Shown piece after piece: positions 53,116-64,000 of a DNA stretch of 64,000 bases (its first letter is position 1; every line of letters starts with the position of its first letter). The position numbers were made by a program, and so were the translations under genes. The notes beneath the pieces were generated by a model that was not told the origin of the DNA, searched no databases, and saw only the letters and a program-made list of their open reading frames with translations. The stretch is from Pseudonocardia hierapolitana (GTDB lineage: Bacteria > Actinomycetota > Actinomycetes > Mycobacteriales > Pseudonocardiaceae). The stretch lies in the NCBI RefSeq assembly GCF_007994075.1, contig NZ_VIWU01000001.1, positions 6,696,001 to 6,760,000 on the forward strand, given 5' to 3'.

Positions 53116-54837
53116 ATGGCGACGACCGGTTCACGTGTTCTGCTCGACGGGATCCGCCGCAACCGGCGCTGGCTGACCACGGGGTCGGCGATGTACGGCG
53201 GGCACCAGATCTGCGAGGCGCTCGTCCCCGTGGTCATCGGCGTGATCATCGACCGGGCGGTCGCCACGGGTGACGTCGGGGCGCTGGTCTTCTGGGTCGC
53301 GGTGCTGGCGGTCCTGTTCGTGGTGCTGTCGCTCATGTGGCGGTTCGGCGCACGCCTGCTGACCTACGCGGAGGCGGGTGAGGGGTGCGCCCTGCGCGTG
53401 GAGGTCGCCGGGAAGATCCTGCAGCCGCGCGGCATCCGATCCGACCTGCGCTCCGGCGAGTTGCTGACGATCTCGAGCAGCGACGCCGACAACGCGTCGT
53501 ACCTGCTGGACTACATCCCCCGGATCGTCGCCTCGGTGACGGCGACGGCGGTGTGCGCGATCACCCTGCTGGTGATCAACGTCCCGCTCGGCCTCGCCGT
53601 GGTGGTCGGCACGCCGCTGGTGCTGGTGCTCCTGCACCTCGGCACCCCGCTCATCACGCGCCGGATCCAGCACCAGCAGGAGTCGGCGGGCGAGGCCGCC
53701 TCGGTGGCCACCGACCTGGTCTCGGGCCTGCGGCCGCTGCGCGGTATCGGAGCGCAGGACGCGGCCACCCAGCGGTATCGGGACGTGAGCAGGCGATCGT
53801 TGCGGGCAACGCTGCGTGCGGCGCGCACCCAACGCGGGTTCGAGGGGATCTCGACGACCATCAGCAACCTCCTGGCCGCAGGGATCGCCATCGCCGCGGG
53901 CTTGCTGGCGCTCGACGGCGCGCTCAGCATCGGGCAGTTCGTCACGGTGATCGGGCTCGCCCAGTTCCTCGTCGAACCGCTCGTCCAGCTGACCGTCGTG
54001 CCCAGCTGGGTCGCCGAGGCCAGGGCGTCGGCCAACCGGGTCGCGCTGGTGCTGTCGGCGCCGCCGCTCGTTCCGGATGGGCGGCGCGCCCTCGACGCCC
54101 CGCCCCACGGCCTCGACATCGTGGACCTGCGCTACCGGAGCATCGACGGCCTCGACCTGTCGGTGCGGCCCGGCGAGCTCGTCGGTGTCGTCGCACCACA
54201 GGCGGCCGACGCGGAGGCGCTGGTCACCGCGCTGTCCGGGCAGGTCCCGCCGGAGGACTACCGCGGCACCATCGCGGTCGGCGGGGTCGACCTGGCCTCC
54301 GTCGAGCATCGCGCGGCGCGCGCGGCACTGCTGGTCGAGCCGCACAACACGGACATCTTCACCGGAACGGTCGGTTCGAACATCCTCGTCGGCGACGCAC
54401 CGACCAGCGATCCCGCCCTCCTCGACAGCACCTTCCTCGAGAGGGCGCTGCGCGCCTCGGCCGCGGACGACGTCGTGAGCACCCAGACCGGGGGGCTCGA
54501 CACCGAGGTGTCGGAGCGGGGCACCAGCCTGTCCGGTGGGCAGCGGCAGCGGTTGGCCCTCGCCAGGGCGTTGTTCGCCCGGCCTCCGGTGCTGGTGCTG
54601 CACGACCCCACCACCGCCGTCGACTCGGTGACAGAACACGCGATCGCCCGCGGTCTGTCCCGGTTGCGGCACGGGCCCGGGCAGACGTTCACCACGGTGC
54701 TGGTGACCTGCAGCCCGATCCTGCTCGCCACCGCCCACCGGATCGTCATGATCGACGGCGGCGCCGTGCGTGCCACCGGCAGCCACGACGAGCTCGTCGA
54801 CCAGGACAGCGAGTACCGGAAGGCGGTGCTCCGCTGA
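53116..54837 (+). CDS. ABC transporter half, exporter fold, degenerate ATP site
   Basis: A 573-residue TMD-NBD protein. Six transmembrane helices (to about residue 310) precede the nucleotide-binding domain. The Walker A region reads VGVVAPQAADAEAL, lacking the Gly-x-x-Gly-x-Gly-Lys-Ser/Thr. Walker B reads VLVLHDPTTAVDS, with His where Asp is expected and Asp in the position of the catalytic Glu. The signature SLSGGQRQRLALARALF is intact. It overlaps its partner by one base. Together they are like IrtAB and other heterodimeric siderophore transporters. The GTG at 53110, in frame, is an alternative start. Confidence 0.9.
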   Translation: MATTGSRVLLDGIRRNRRWLTTGSAMYGGHQICEALVPVVIGVIIDRAVATGDVGALVFWVAVLAVLFVVLSLMWRFGARLLTYAEAGEGCALRVEVAGKILQPRGIRSDLRSGELLTISSSDADNASYLLDYIPRIVASVTATAVCAITLLVINVPLGLAVVVGTPLVLVLLHLGTPLITRRIQHQQESAGEAASVATDLVSGLRPLRGIGAQDAATQRYRDVSRRSLRATLRAARTQRGFEGISTTISNLLAAGIAIAAGLLALDGALSIGQFVTVIGLAQFLVEPLVQLTVVPSWVAEARASANRVALVLSAPPLVPDGRRALDAPPHGLDIVDLRYRSIDGLDLSVRPGELVGVVAPQAADAEALVTALSGQVPPEDYRGTIAVGGVDLASVEHRAARAALLVEPHNTDIFTGTVGSNILVGDAPTSDPALLDSTFLERALRASAADDVVSTQTGGLDTEVSERGTSLSGGQRQRLALARALFARPPVLVLHDPTTAVDSVTEHAIARGLSRLRHGPGQTFTTVLVTCSPILLATAHRIVMIDGGAVRATGSHDELVDQDSEYRKAVLR

Positions 54838-56600
54838 TGACCCTGCTCCCCGTCGCCGGGCCTCGCGAGTCGTGGTCGTGGCTGTTCGCCGAGCTGCGCC
54901 ACCATCTCGCGCTGACCGTCGGCACCCTGATGATCGGCATCGTCGCGGCGGCCGCGGCCGTGCTGCCGGCGTACGTCTTCGGCCAGCTGGTCGACCGCGT
55001 CCGCGGCCAGGAACCGGCGTCGTCGCTCGTGACCATCTCGATCGTCCTGGTCGTCGCCGCGGTCGTCGGCGGCATCAGCTCAGCGGCGGCGACGTACCTC
55101 ACGACGAGGCTCGGCGAGACGGTGTTGGCCACGCTGCGCGAGCGCGTCGTGCAGCGGGCGTTGACGCTGCCGACCGCGGTGATCGAGAAGGCCGGCAAGG
55201 GCGATCTCCTGTCGCGGATCGGCGACGACGTCAACACGATCGGCCGGGCCGTCACGGAGGTCCTGCCGAAGGTCATCTCCTCGCTGCTGGTGGCGGTGCT
55301 CGGCATCGTCGCGATGACGGGACTGGACTGGCGGCTCGGGCTCGCCGGGCTGGCCGCGGTCCCGCTGTACGTCCTCGGCCTGCGGTGGTACCTGCCGCGG
55401 TCGGCTCCGATGTACGCCGACCAGCGCAAGGCGGTCGCGGCCCGGTCGCAGGCGTTGATGGAGAGCATGCTCGGGGCGAGGACCGTGCACGCCTACGGCC
55501 TGGAACGGCGGCACCTCACCGAGATCGACGCCGCCGCCGTCCGCGCGCGGGACCTCTCGATCGGGATCGTGACGCTGTTCACCCGGTTCGTGGGACGCAC
55601 CAACCGCGCCGAGTTCGTGGGCCTGTCGGTGATTCTGATCGTCGGCTTCGTGCTGGTCCGCGGGGACCTGGTCACGGTCGGCGCGGCGACCGCGGCCGCG
55701 TTGCTGTTCCACCGGCTCTTCGATCCGGTCGGCACGGTGCTGCACAGCTTCGACGAGGTGCAGTCGGCAGGCGCGGGCCTGGCTCGGCTGGTCGGGGTGG
55801 TGAGCATCCCGGAGGAGGCGCCCGCTGCGCTCCGCGTGGCCCACACCCCCGAGGACTCCTCCCTGGAGCTGCGGGACATCGAGTTCGGCTACGAACCGGG
55901 CATTCCGGTGCTCTACGGGGTGAGCGTGCGGATCGAGGCGGGGGAGCGGGTCGCCCTCGTCGGGTCCACGGGGGCGGGGAAGACCACCTTGGCGGCCATC
56001 GCCGCCGGGTTGCTCGTCCCCACGGGCGGCTCGGTGCGCCTGGGCGGGGTCGCGCTGCGCGAGCTCACCTCGGACCAGCTGCGCGCCCAGGTGGCGATCG
56101 TCAGCCAGGAGGTCCACGTGTTCGCCGGGCCGCTGGTCGACGACCTCCGGCTCGCGCGTCCGGACGCCACGGCGGACGATGTGCGCGCGGCGCTGGCGTG
56201 CGTCGACGCGCTCGGCTGGGTCGACGCGCTGCCCGAGGGCATCGAGACGCGGGTGGGGGAGGGCGGACGCACCCTCACGGCGGCCCAGGCGCAACAGCTC
56301 GCGCTCGCCAGGCTGGTGCTGCGTGATCCGGGCGTGGCGATCCTCGACGAGGCGACCGCGGAGGCGGGCAGCCTCGGCGCGCGCGGGCTGGAGCTGGCCG
56401 CGGCGGCCGCGACGGCCGGCCGCACGACCTTGATCGTGGCCCACCGGCTGACCCAGGCGGCGGCCGCCGACCGCGTGATCGTGCTCGAACACGGACGCAT
56501 CGTCGAGGCAGGCGCCCATTCCGAACTTCTCGCGGCCGGCGGACGGTACGCCGAGCTGTGGGGTGCGTGGCGGTCGCGGGCCACCGCCGTAGCCGACTGA
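54837..56600 (+). CDS. ABC transporter half, exporter fold, partner subunit
   Basis: A 587-residue TMD-NBD protein. Walker A is canonical (VALVGSTGAGKTTLAAIAAG), Walker B with Glu (VAILDEATAEAG), and the switch His is in LIVAHRLTQAA. The signature motif is degenerate (RTLTAAQAQQLALARLVL instead of LSGGQ). So the pair keeps one good composite site, made of this Walker A/B and the other subunit's LSGGQ. Direction of transport (export of apo-siderophore or IrtAB-like import) cannot be settled. It lies 48 bp before the NRPS. Confidence 0.9.
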   Translation: MTLLPVAGPRESWSWLFAELRHHLALTVGTLMIGIVAAAAAVLPAYVFGQLVDRVRGQEPASSLVTISIVLVVAAVVGGISSAAATYLTTRLGETVLATLRERVVQRALTLPTAVIEKAGKGDLLSRIGDDVNTIGRAVTEVLPKVISSLLVAVLGIVAMTGLDWRLGLAGLAAVPLYVLGLRWYLPRSAPMYADQRKAVAARSQALMESMLGARTVHAYGLERRHLTEIDAAAVRARDLSIGIVTLFTRFVGRTNRAEFVGLSVILIVGFVLVRGDLVTVGAATAAALLFHRLFDPVGTVLHSFDEVQSAGAGLARLVGVVSIPEEAPAALRVAHTPEDSSLELRDIEFGYEPGIPVLYGVSVRIEAGERVALVGSTGAGKTTLAAIAAGLLVPTGGSVRLGGVALRELTSDQLRAQVAIVSQEVHVFAGPLVDDLRLARPDATADDVRAALACVDALGWVDALPEGIETRVGEGGRTLTAAQAQQLALARLVLRDPGVAILDEATAEAGSLGARGLELAAAAATAGRTTLIVAHRLTQAAAADRVIVLEHGRIVEAGAHSELLAAGGRYAELWGAWRSRATAVAD

Positions 56601-56648
56601 CGAGCGCCCTCCGAAAGGACCCTCCCGAGAGGACGAGGTGGGACTGGC

Positions 56649-59600
56649 ATGACCATCGAGCGGGACGCGTTCGACACCCTGGCCGAGCGTCTCCGGGCGC
56701 TGGCCGAGTGGAACGACTCGACGCTGCCTTCGCACACCACGACCGTCGCCGAGATGTTCGAACGCGCGGTGCGTGCGCATCCCGACGCGCTCGCGCTGGT
56801 GGCCGGGAGCGGGGGAGGCGGGCGTTCGGTACAGCTCACCTACACCGAGCTGGCCGAGCGCGTGAACCAGCTCGCGCACCACCTCCTGGAGCGCGGGCTC
56901 ACCGCGGAGCAGGTCGTCGCCGTCCACCTCCCGCGGTCGGCGGAGATGGTGGTCTCGGTACTGGCGATCATGGTGGCGGGCGGCGCCTTCGTGCCGGTCG
57001 ATCCGGAGTGGCCGCAGCAGCGCCGCAGGCAGGTGCTCGACGACGCCGGTGCGGTGATGATGGTGACCGCCCCGGCCGGGACCGGCGCGCCCGAGGGCGG
57101 GTCGCTCGTGCCCGCGGCGGTGGTCGACCTCGACGCATGGGCCTACGCCGGGCTCCCCGCCCGGCCGCCCGCCGTGACCGTCGAGCCCCAGCGCCTGGCC
57201 TACGTGATGTTCACGTCCGGGTCGACCGGCAAGCCCAAGGGCGCCATGATCCGGCACGAGGCCATCTGCAACCGGCTGCAGTGGCAGGTGGAGAAGATCC
57301 TGGGCTTCGGGCCGGGGGACGCCGCGCTGTTCAAGGCACCGCTGTCGTTCGACATCTCGGTCAACGAGATCCTGCTGCCGCTCGTCTCCGGCGGCTACGT
57401 CGTCGTCGCCGAACCGGGCGGCGACCGCGATCCGCAGTACCTCCTCGACGTCATCGCCACCGAGGGCGTCACGTTCGTCTACCTCGTCTCCTCGATGCTC
57501 GACGTGCTGCTGGAGATGGCGCGCGGCACCGCGAAGCTCGACGGGCTCAAGCACGTCTGGTGCGGTGGGGAGGTCCTGACGCCGGAGCTGTTCGAGCGGT
57601 TCCGGGCGCAGCTGACCACCACGCTGTACCACGGGTACGGCCCCGCCGAGGCCACGATCGGCGTCTCGCACGTGATCTACCGGGACGACGCCGAGCGGAT
57701 CGCCACCTCCATCGGGCGGCCCAACCCCTACACCCAGCTCTACGTGCTCGACGAGAACCTGCACCCGGCGCCGGTCGGTGTCGGGGGCGAGCTCTACGCG
57801 GGTGGTTTCCTGCTCGGCCGCGGCTACGTCAACGCGCCGGGTCTGACGGCGGCCCGGTTCGTCGCGAACCCGTTCGCCGACGACGGTTCGCGCCTCTACC
57901 GCACCGGTGACCTGGCGCGGTGGCACGAGGACGGGTCGCTGGAGTTCCTGGGCCGTGCCGACAACCAGGTGAAGATCCGCGGTATGCGCCTCGAGCTGGA
58001 GGAGGTCGAGGCGGTGCTGGCCACCCACCCGGGTGTCCGGCAGGCGGTCGTGATGGCGCGGGACAACGCCGCGGGGGCGAAGTACCTGGCCGGCTACGCG
58101 CTCGCCACCACGGTCGGCGAGGAGGATCTCCGCCGGTGGTGCGCCGACCGGCTGCCCGAGTACATGGTTCCCACCACGTTCACCGTGCTGGACGCGTTCC
58201 CGCTGACGTCGAACGGGAAGGTGGACCGGAAGGCCCTGCCCGAACCGCGGCGCGAGGGCAGGGCCGGGCGGGCGCCGCGCACTCCGCGCGAGCGCACGCT
58301 GTGCGGGATCTTCGCCGACGTCCTCGGGCTCCCCGAGGTCGGCGCCGACGACGACTTCTTCGCGCTGGGCGGCGACAGCATCGTCGCGATCGGGGTGGTC
58401 AGCAGGGCCCGGCGCGCCGGGCTCGTCCTGCGGCCGCGCGAGCTGTTCGAGCTGCGCACCCCGGCAGCGCTGGCGCTGGCCGCGAGCGATGCCGATCCCG
58501 CCGAGCGCGTCGCGACCGTCGAGCCGGTGGGCGGCCTGCCGGCCACCCCCGTCCTCGAGTGGCTCTGGGAGACCGGGCCGTCGGAGGGCTTCTACCAGTC
58601 CATCACCGTGCACAGCCCGGCCGAGCTCACGCCCGACCGCCTCACGGAGGTGGCCTCGGCGCTGCTGCGCCATCACGACGTGCTCCGCGCGGTGGTCGCG
58701 ACGGGCGCCGACGGCAGGCCCACGGTCCGGGTGCCCGCCGAGGTTCCGGCGCCGTCCGTCACCCACGTGCGGCTGGGCGCGGACGAGTCCGTCGACGAGC
58801 GGCTGAGCCGGGAGACGGCCGCCGCCGTGTCCCGGCTGGACGCAGGCTCCGGCCGGATGGTCGAGTTCGTGTGGCTGGACCGCGGGAGCGAACGTCACGG
58901 CAGGCTCGTCGTGGCCGTCCACCACGTGGTGGTGGACGGCGTGTCGCTGCGCATCCTGGCCGAGGACCTGCAGGCGTTGTGGGCGGGCCGCACGCCCGAT
59001 CCGGCGTCGACCTCCTTTCGGGAATGGGCGCTCGCCCTCGCCGACGCCGCGCGGGCGGGAGAGTTCGACGACGACCTCGCCTTCTGGCGGGAGGTGGCGG
59101 CCGCCCCGAACCCGGTGATCGGCCGCCGGGCACTCGACGCGGGCGTCGACACGGTCGCGACCGAGCGGGAGCTGACCGTCACGCTGCCGAGCGCGCTCAC
59201 CGAGCCGCTGCTGGGCGCCGTGCCCGCCGCGATCCACGGCGGCGTCAACGACGCGCTGGTGGCGGCGCTGGCGCTGGCCGTGATCGAGTGGCGCGGCGAG
59301 GCTGCGGGCCGCAGGCTCCTCCTGGAGATGGAAGGGCACGGCCGGGAGGCCGAGCTGCTGACGGGGAACCTCGACCTCTCCCGCACCGTCGGCTGGTTCA
59401 CCACGCTCTACCCCGTCGCCATCGAGGTCCCCGACGGCGGGTCGGCCGCGGTCGTCAAGGGGATCAAGGAGCAGCTGCGTGCGGTGCCCCGCAACGGGCT
59501 GAGCTACGGCGCATTGCAGTACCTCACGGACGCGCGTGCCGATCTCGCGGTGGCGCCCGCGCTGCTGTTCAACTACCTCGGCCGGTTCTCCGCTGACTCC

Positions 59601-62600
59601 GAGGTCGGTGAGGACCGCGACCCGCGCATGCCGCTGCCGCGCGCGCTCGAGATCAACGCCATCACCGTCGACACCACCGACGGTCCGGTGCTGTCGGCGC
59701 GGTTCAGCTGGCCGGCCGCCGTGCTCGACGAGGCAGAGGTCGGGGCGCTGGCCGAGCTCTGGCTGGAACGGCTCGGTGCGATCGCGGGCGACGAGACGGT
59801 CGCGGGGTTCACGCCGTCGGACTTCCCGCTCGTCGAGCTCGATCCGTCCGATGTGGACGAGCTGGAACGCGAGGTCCCCGACCTGCAGGACGTGCTGCCC
59901 CTGCTGCCCCTGCAGGAGGGTATGTACTTCCACGCGAGCTACGGGGACGACGCCGACGACACGGTCGACGCCTACCGGATCCAGCAGATCGCCGAGCTCA
60001 CCGGCCCGCTGGACGCGGACAAGCTGAAGGACGCGGTCGCCGCGATGATCGACCGCCATCCCGCCCTGCGCGCCGGGTTCCGCGGTCTCGCCGACGGGCG
60101 CGTCGTCCAGGTCGTCAGCGGGCACGTCGACCTCGACTGGCGGGCGATCGACCTCACCGACCGGAGCCACGCCGACGCGGTGGCCGAGCTGGAGCGGGCG
60201 GCCGCCGCCGACCGGGCCCGGCCGTTCGTGCTGGCCGAGCCGCCGCTGCTGCGCTACAGCGTGGTGTCGTTGACCCCGACCGAGCACCGGCTGGTGCAGA
60301 CGATGCACCACATCATCGCCGACGGCTGGTCGTACCCGTTGATGTTCAACGACATCGTCGACGCCTACCGCGGCACGCTGCGCGGCTTGCCCGCCGTCGC
60401 GCTGGGCCAGCACATCGCCGCGATCGCCCGCTCCGACGCGCAGGAGACGGGCGCCGTGTGGGCCGACGCGCTGGCCTGCGTCGACGAGCCGACGCTGCTC
60501 GTCGACGCCGACCCGGGTGCGGCGGTCGGGGAGCACCGCATCGTCGCCGAGGAGCTCTCGGCCGAGGCGACGGCGGCGCTGGCCCGGACCGCGCGCGACC
60601 TCGGCGTCACCCTCAGCACCGTCCTGCACGCCGCCTGGGGCCTGCTGCTGGGCGGCACCGTCGGCGAGGACACCGTCGTCTTCGGATCGACCGTCTCGGG
60701 GCGCGCCGGGAACTCCGTGCCCGGGGTCGACGCCGTGGTCGGGCTGCTGATCAACACCGTCCCGGTGCCGATGACGTGGGCGAAGGACGAGCCGGTCGGC
60801 GCCGTGGTGCGCCGGCTGCAGGACGAGCAGACCGCGGTGCTCGACCACCAGCACGCCGGGCTGGCCGAGCTGACCCGGTCGCGGGGTCTGCGCACGCTGT
60901 TCGACACGCTCGTGATCGTCGAGAACTTCCCCGAGGTCTACGCCCCGGCCGACGACGGCCTGTCGGTGCGCGGGTTCACGTCCACCACCTTCTCGCACTA
61001 CCCCGTGTCGATGGTCGCCTTCCCCGGCGAGCGGTTGCGGGTGGAGGTGAAGTACGACGTCGGCCTGGTGTCCGAGGACCGTGCCCATCGGCTGCTGCGG
61101 CAGGTGACGCACGTCCTCGACCGGCTGGCGGCCGATCCCGGAGTCCCGGTCGGCCGACTGGAGCTGATCGGCCCGGACGAGCGGACGCTGGTCCTCGACA
61201 CGTTCAACGACACCGCCCACGACCTGGGCGCCCCGACCCTGCGCAGCCGCTTCGAGCACTGGGCGGCACGCACCCCCGACACCACCGCCGTGGTGTTCGA
61301 GGGCGAGGCGGTCACCTACGCCGAGCTGAACGCGCGCGCGAACCGGCTGGCCCACCGCCTCATCGCGCAGGGCGTGAGGCGCGGGTCGGTGGTCGCCGTC
61401 GTGCTCGAGCGCTCGGTGGAGCTCATCGTCGCGCTGTACGCGGTGCACAAGGCGGGCGCGGCCTACCTGCCGGTCGACCCCGGCTACCCGGCCGAGCGGA
61501 TCGCCTTCATGCTCGACGACGCCCGGCCCGCCCACGTGCTCGACGATCCGGCGGCCTTCCCCACCGACGGGGACGAGTCGAACCCGGACGTGGAGGTCAC
61601 GCCCGCCGACCCCGCGTACGTCATCTACACCTCGGGCTCCACCGGGCGCCCGAAGGGCGTCGTCGTGCCGCACGGCGCCGCGGCCAACTTCCTGTCGTGG
61701 ATGCAGGAGACCTACCGACTGGAACCGGGCGAACCCACCCTGCTGAAGACCCCGTCGAGCTTCGACGCGTCGCTGCGGGAGCTGTTCTGGCCGTTGATGT
61801 CCGGCGCCACGATGGTGATCGCGAAGCCGGAGGGGCACAAGGACGCGGCCTACCTCGCCGAGCTGATCCAGGCCCACCAGGTCACCACGGCCCAGTTCGT
61901 GCCGTCGATGTTCGGGGTGTTCCTCGAGGAACCCACCGTTCGCCGGTGCACCTCGCTCCGGCGCGTGATCTGCGGCGGCGAGGCGCTGCCCGCGGACGTC
62001 GTCGCGCGGTTCCGGGCCATCACCGAGCTGACCGGCGCCGAGCTGCACAACGTCTACGGCCCCACCGAGGCCGCCATCGACGTCACCGGCTGGGACACCT
62101 CGGAACGGCCGGACCGGCGGTCCGTGCCCGTGGGGCGGCCGGTCTTCAACACCCGGCTCTACGTGCTCGACGGGGCGCTGCGCCCGGTGCCGCCCGGTAC
62201 GGACGGTGAGCTGTACATCGCAGGCGTGCAGCTCGCGTACGGCTACCTCAACCGGCCGGGGCTGACGGCGGAGCGGTTCGTCGCCGACCCGAACGCGGCG
62301 GGCGAGCGGATGTACCGCAGCGGCGACCTCGCCCGCTGGGACGACACCGGCGTGCTGGAGATCCTCGGCCGCAGCGACCACCAGGTGCAGGTGCGCGGCT
62401 TCCGGATCGAGCCGGGGGAGATCGAGGCCGCGCTGGTGGCCGCCGACGAGGTCACGCGCGCGGTGGTGGTGGTGCGGGACGGCCGGCTCGTCGCCTACGT
62501 CGTCGGTGCGGGGATCGACCCCGAGGCGTTGCGGGAGCAGGTGTCCCGGGTCCTGCCCGAGCACATGGTGCCCTCGATCGTGGTGGTGCTCGACGCGTTC

Positions 62601-64000
62601 CCGCTGACCCCGAACGGCAAACTGGACCGCAAGGCGCTGCCGGACCCCGACTTCGGCGGCCTCGTGTCCGACCGCGGACCGCGCACCGAGCGGGAGGAGC
62701 GGCTCTGCGGCCTCTTCGCCGACGCCCTGCGCCTCGAGCGAGTGGGGATCGACGACGACTTCTTCGCACTCGGCGGCGACAGCATCACCTCGATCGCCGT
62801 GTCCGGCCGGGCCCGCCGCGCCGGGATGCGGATCACGCCGCGGGACATCTTCCGGCTGCGCACCGTGCAGGCACTGGCCGCGGGCCTCGGCGACGCCCTC
62901 GACGCCGCCCTCGACGCAGCCCCCGCCCCGGAGGCGGATGACGGCGCCGGGCCGGTGCCGCTCACGCCGGTGATGGCGGAGGTCGTGCAGGACGGCATCC
63001 CGCTGGAGAACTTCTTCCAGTCCATGCTGGTGCGCACCCCCGCGTCGTTGACGCGCGGGGATCTCGAACGCATCCTGCGCGCGGTCGTCGACCGGCACGC
63101 GCTCCTGCGGGCCGCGGTCGACACCGGGGACGACACGAGCGGCGCGTGGGCGCTCCACGTGCCCGAGGCCGCGGGTGGGCCGGTCCCGATCACCGAGAGC
63201 ACGGGTGACGCCGAGCCGTCGCCGGAGGTGGTCGAGCGCGCCACCCGGGAGGAGGCCGCGCTGCTCGACGCCCGGCGCGGGGTCATGCTGCGGGCGCACT
63301 GGTTCCGCGACGCGGGCCGGCTGCTGCTGGTCGCGCACCACCTCGTCATCGACGGCGTGTCCTGGCGCATCCTCACCGCCGACCTCGCCGCCGCCTGGCA
63401 GGCCCTCGCGGCGGGCCGCGAACCCGAGCCGGAGCCGGTGGGGACCTCCTACCGGTCGTGGTCGCGGATCCTGCGGCAGGCCGCGGAGAGCGGGGACTTC
63501 CGCGCCGAGCTCGGGCACTGGCGCGACGTGCTGAGCACACCCGACCCGGTTCTCGGCGACCGCGCCCTCGATCCGCGGACCGACGTCGACGCGACCACCG
63601 ACACCCTCGACGTCGACCTGCCCCCCGAGGTGTTCGGGAGCCTCGCCCCGGCGATCCACGGCGGTGTCGACGACATCCTGCTCACCGGGCTCGCCGTCGC
63701 GCTGCAGCAGTGGCGGCGCCGCCGCGGCGTCGACGCGGGCTCGGCGGTGCTGCTGCGTGTGAAGGGGCACGGCCGGGAGGGCGACCTCTTCGACACGAGC
63801 GGGCGGCACATCGACCTGTCCCGGACCGTCGGATCGTTCACGAGCATCTACCCGGTCCGGCTCGACCCGGGTGAGGTGTCCTCGGCGGACGTGACCTCTG
63901 CGGGGCCTCGGCTCGCCCGGGCGGCGAAGCTCGTCAAGGACCAGCTGCGGGTGCCGTCGGCCGGCATCGGCTACGGCGTCCTGCGATACCTCGACGAGGA
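56649..64000 (+). CDS. Siderophore NRPS, 5' part (A-T-E-C-A-T-E...)
   Basis: The frame is open to the window end, giving 2450 residues. Module 1: adenylation ([14 protein letters not shown] near residue 185, [10 protein letters not shown]), carrier with Ser577 (LGGDSI), epimerisation (HHVVVDG at about 758, EGHGRE). Module 2: condensation ([13 protein letters not shown] about 1084, HHIIADG about 1220), adenylation ([14 protein letters not shown] about 1658), carrier Ser2045, epimerisation (HHLVIDG about 2230, cut by the end). My reading of the first adenylation code is D-I-N-Y-W-G-G-I-G-K, as I recall for acylated N5-hydroxyornithine in coelichelin/erythrochelin assembly lines. The second reads D-A-R-Q-I-G-V-I-D-K, which I cannot assign. 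Both GGDS carriers precede E domains, as is usual. No starter C domain exists, and no MbtH or formyltransferase is in view. The ATG at 56649 has GAGG ten bases ahead. Confidence 0.93.
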   Translation, partial: MTIERDAFDTLAERLRALAEWNDSTLPSHTTTVAEMFERAVRAHPDALALVAGSGGGGRSVQLTYTELAERVNQLAHHLLERGLTAEQVVAVHLPRSAEMVVSVLAIMVAGGAFVPVDPEWPQQRRRQVLDDAGAVMMVTAPAGTGAPEGGSLVPAAVVDLDAWAYAGLPARPPAVTVEPQRLAYVMFTSGSTGKPKGAMIRHEAICNRLQWQVEKILGFGPGDAALFKAPLSFDISVNEILLPLVSGGYVVVAEPGGDRDPQYLLDVIATEGVTFVYLVSSMLDVLLEMARGTAKLDGLKHVWCGGEVLTPELFERFRAQLTTTLYHGYGPAEATIGVSHVIYRDDAERIATSIGRPNPYTQLYVLDENLHPAPVGVGGELYAGGFLLGRGYVNAPGLTAARFVANPFADDGSRLYRTGDLARWHEDGSLEFLGRADNQVKIRGMRLELEEVEAVLATHPGVRQAVVMARDNAAGAKYLAGYALATTVGEEDLRRWCADRLPEYMVPTTFTVLDAFPLTSNGKVDRKALPEPRREGRAGRAPRTPRERTLCGIFADVLGLPEVGADDDFFALGGDSIVAIGVVSRARRAGLVLRPRELFELRTPAALALAASDADPAERVATVEPVGGLPATPVLEWLWETGPSEGFYQSITVHSPAELTPDRLTEVASALLRHHDVLRAVVATGADGRPTVRVPAEVPAPSVTHVRLGADESVDERLSRETAAAVSRLDAGSGRMVEFVWLDRGSERHGRLVVAVHHVVVDGVSLRILAEDLQALWAGRTPDPASTSFREWALALADAARAGEFDDDLAFWREVAAAPNPVIGRRALDAGVDTVATERELTVTLPSALTEPLLGAVPAAIHGGVNDALVAALALAVIEWRGEAAGRRLLLEMEGHGREAELLTGNLDLSRTVGWFTTLYPVAIEVPDGGSAAVVKGIKEQLRAVPRNGLSYGALQYLTDARADLAVAPALLFNYLGRFSADSEVGEDRDPRMPLPRALEINAITVDTTDGPVLSARFSWPAAVLDEAEVGALAELWLERLGAIAGDETVAGFTPSDFPLVELDPSDVDELEREVPDLQDVLPLLPLQEGMYFHASYGDDADDTVDAYRIQQIAELTGPLDADKLKDAVAAMIDRHPALRAGFRGLADGRVVQVVSGHVDLDWRAIDLTDRSHADAVAELERAAAADRARPFVLAEPPLLRYSVVSLTPTEHRLVQTMHHIIADGWSYPLMFNDIVDAYRGTLRGLPAVALGQHIAAIARSDAQETGAVWADALACVDEPTLLVDADPGAAVGEHRIVAEELSAEATAALARTARDLGVTLSTVLHAAWGLLLGGTVGEDTVVFGSTVSGRAGNSVPGVDAVVGLLINTVPVPMTWAKDEPVGAVVRRLQDEQTAVLDHQHAGLAELTRSRGLRTLFDTLVIVENFPEVYAPADDGLSVRGFTSTTFSHYPVSMVAFPGERLRVEVKYDVGLVSEDRAHRLLRQVTHVLDRLAADPGVPVGRLELIGPDERTLVLDTFNDTAHDLGAPTLRSRFEHWAARTPDTTAVVFEGEAVTYAELNARANRLAHRLIAQGVRRGSVVAVVLERSVELIVALYAVHKAGAAYLPVDPGYPAERIAFMLDDARPAHVLDDPAAFPTDGDESNPDVEVTPADPAYVIYTSGSTGRPKGVVVPHGAAANFLSWMQETYRLEPGEPTLLKTPSSFDASLRELFWPLMSGATMVIAKPEGHKDAAYLAELIQAHQVTTAQFVPSMFGVFLEEPTVRRCTSLRRVICGGEALPADVVARFRAITELTGAELHNVYGPTEAAIDVTGWDTSERPDRRSVPVGRPVFNTRLYVLDGALRPVPPGTDGELYIAGVQLAYGYLNRPGLTAERFVADPNAAGERMYRSGDLARWDDTGVLEILGRSDHQVQVRGFRIEPGEIEAALVAADEVTRAVVVVRDGRLVAYVVGAGIDPEALREQVSRVLPEHMVPSIVVVLDAFPLTPNGKLDRKALPDPDFGGLVSDRGPRTEREERLCGLFADALRLERVGIDDDFFALGGDSITSIAVSGRARRAGMRITPRDIFRLRTVQALAAGLGDALDAALDAAPAPEADDGAGPVPLTPVMAEVVQDGIPLENFFQSMLVRTPASLTRGDLERILRAVVDRHALLRAAVDTGDDTSGAWALHVPEAAGGPVPITESTGDAEPSPEVVERATREEAALLDARRGVMLRAHWFRDAGRLLLVAHHLVIDGVSWRILTADLAAAWQALAAGREPEPEPVGTSYRSWSRILRQAAESGDFRAELGHWRDVLSTPDPVLGDRALDPRTDVDATTDTLDVDLPPEVFGSLAPAIHGGVDDILLTGLAVALQQWRRRRGVDAGSAVLLRVKGHGREGDLFDTSGRHIDLSRTVGSFTSIYPVRLDPGEVSSADVTSAGPRLARAAKLVKDQLRVPSAGIGYGVLRYLDE

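Noticed and set aside
55080..63809. An 8.7-kb open frame on the minus strand opposite the ABC and NRPS genes
   Set aside because: It spans several clear plus-strand genes, is rich in Arg/Gly/His/Asp without motifs, and is a GC-bias shadow.

Overview
The window is high-GC DNA with the GTG/TTG starts, ATGA-type overlaps and regulator families of an actinomycete. The gene content fits a Pseudonocardia-like member of the Pseudonocardiaceae: a DUF3159 membrane protein, PucR/CdaR and AcoR regulators, propane-monooxygenase accessory genes, and a hydroxamate-siderophore NRPS. That placement is inference from content. No rRNA, tRNA or CRISPR was seen.

Layout. 1-5430: end of a DksA/TraR-type gene; a regulator with clustered C-terminal Cys; a divergent, tightly overlapping operon (small membrane protein, GTP cyclohydrolase I, transaldolase, ferredoxin-type reductase); a convergent LigB-type dioxygenase. 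5693-6882: a 168-bp inverted-repeat element abutted by a 1018-bp IS5-group insertion sequence. 6922-12680: PucR and AcoR-type regulators, then an amidohydrolase, a DUF59 protein and an alcohol dehydrogenase. This trio is normally found beside propane monooxygenases, but no monooxygenase is present here. 12699-22223: an acid-sugar catabolic island with a GntR regulator, IMPase-family phosphatase, RraA-like protein, rhamnonate-dehydratase-like enolase, HpaI-type aldolase, two D-2-hydroxyacid dehydrogenases, aldo/keto reductase, metallo-beta-lactamase-fold protein and sugar dehydrogenase. 22351-28514: LysR/pcaD pair, a MerR gene with a classic 19-bp-spacer promoter, DUF3159, an MHS transporter, and two gene remnants left by a deletion. 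28532-34576: an Emr-like efflux set (DHA2 permease, TetR, HlyD lipoprotein, HlyD adaptor), then a small monooxygenase-like protein and a second TetR. 34621-38760: a frameshifted SHOCT gene, a PadR/HAAS membrane pair, an ArsR-like regulator divergent from an alpha/beta hydrolase, and a glyoxalase-family remnant.

39058-50223 is the most unusual part. It holds a 2786-residue predicted exported protein made of a signal segment, a Lys-rich SEKKD array, a long charged region with a coiled coil, about twenty close Cys pairs, 148 in-register N-x-G-x-x pentapeptides and a glycine-rich hydrophobic C-terminus. Next to it are a membrane protein, an 80-residue protein and an opposed Ser-Asp repeat protein coded by a hexanucleotide microsatellite. 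The long array is of the mycobacterial PPE-MPTR (Pentapeptide_2) type, but no PE or PPE domain is present. Parts of it are nucleotide-identical 120-bp tandem copies, a sign of recent expansion.

50593 to the end is an iron-siderophore locus: Fe-siderophore binding lipoprotein, DtxR/IdeR-like boxes, ornithine N5-hydroxylase, a two-subunit ABC exporter-fold transporter with one degenerate ATP site, and the first 2450 residues of an NRPS (A-T-E-C-A-T-E...). Its first adenylation domain carries a code I recall for acylated N5-hydroxyornithine. The NRPS runs off the window.
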